Assembly: GCA_910577755.1 (NCBI GenBank)
Contig: CAJTNL010000012.1
Coordinates: 1-62,297 of the forward strand
Length of the DNA: 62,297 nucleotides
Reading direction: 5' to 3'
Source of the DNA: an uncultured Eubacteriales bacterium
Lineage (GTDB): Bacteria; Bacillota; Clostridia; Oscillospirales; Acutalibacteraceae
Shown here: positions 62,241 to 62,297 of the stretch, piece after piece
Layout of the letters: the number at the start of each line of letters is the position of its first letter
Numbering within the stretch: the stretch's first letter is position 1
Position numbers and translations under genes: made by a program
The notes under the pieces: model-generated
What the model was told of the DNA's origin: nothing
Database searches by the model: none
Seen by the model: the letters and a program-made list of their open reading frames with translations, nothing else

Positions 62241-62297
62241 TTATTCTGATGGATATTCCAATTTTCTGCAATGCTGTTGAATCTGCTTAATAAAGCG
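62241..62297 (-). CDS. C-terminal end of an unidentified gene, cut by window edge
   Basis: On the minus strand the last 18 codons of an open frame (ending QQHCRKLEYPSE, stop TAA at 62243-62241) enter from the right edge and stop just before the bidirectional terminator. Too short to identify; it may be chance. Confidence 0.4.
   Translation of the reverse strand, partial: RFIKQIQQHCRKLEYPSE

Overview
The window comes from a low-GC, spore-forming, Gram-positive anaerobe of the class Clostridia. The evidence is the Firmicutes-type housekeeping genes (acidic-tailed RpoB, SigA, DnaG, DUF951, PrfA), a GerA/GerB/GerC germinant receptor, the DUF421/DUF4363 pair, strong AGGAGG ribosome binding sites and frequent TTG/GTG starts. 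RpoB and the PcrA helicase, with its insert between motifs I and Ia, look most like the Oscillospirales (Ruminococcaceae-type) proteins I remember. That placement is inference; I cannot name a species.

Layout. 1-10.2 kb (minus strand): start of rpoC, rpoB with its own promoter, then the dgt-dnaG-sigA-rrf2 operon. 10.2-17.3 kb (minus): a YigZ/IMPACT protein, rpmE, a VanY-like protein that has lost its catalytic residues, and the operon DUF951-prfA-tsaC/sua5-coaE-lytic transglycosylase-M18 aminopeptidase. 17.4-22.5 kb: superoxide dismutase, cysK, then a small accessory patch with a phage-type sigma-like regulator, a stand-alone phage tail-fibre gene and a 56-residue protein. 22.5-28.0 kb: a polar amino-acid ABC importer with fused binding protein and permease, and a TrpXYZ-type ABC importer behind a promoter with a 16-bp inverted repeat. 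28.1-36.1 kb: pcrA, gerA-gerB-gerC, and divergent DUF421-DUF4363. 36.3-43.4 kb: nrdR, a TIM-barrel isomerase-like protein, a small helical protein, an ABC-F ATPase, an HPr-like protein without the phosphorylatable histidine, mtaB and a GHL10-type glycosidase.

43.6-53.9 kb is the most distinctive part and looks like a peptide secretion (bacteriocin-type) island. A 42-codon gene on the plus strand encodes a double-glycine leader followed by a 24-residue, very hydrophobic, cysteine-free peptide. A divergent minus-strand operon encodes a LytTR response regulator with no partner kinase in view, a C39-peptidase ABC exporter, a HlyD-type accessory protein and an unrecognised one-TM protein. The AT-rich space between them carries three perfect inverted repeats. 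Downstream and convergent lies a 1321-residue secreted protein with nine InlB-type B repeats and an atypical sorting-signal-like tail (SPKTRD, hydrophobic segment, Lys-rich end).

54.2-62.3 kb: two flavoproteins in one operon, then a divergent MarR regulator with a two-gene heterodimeric ABC exporter whose subunits show the degenerate/canonical ATP-site asymmetry of the LmrCD/TM287-288 type, a strong terminator, and the last codons of an unidentified minus-strand gene.

No rRNA, tRNA, CRISPR array or complete insertion sequence was seen. Several genes start downstream of the first possible codon; starts here were chosen by ribosome binding site and family length.
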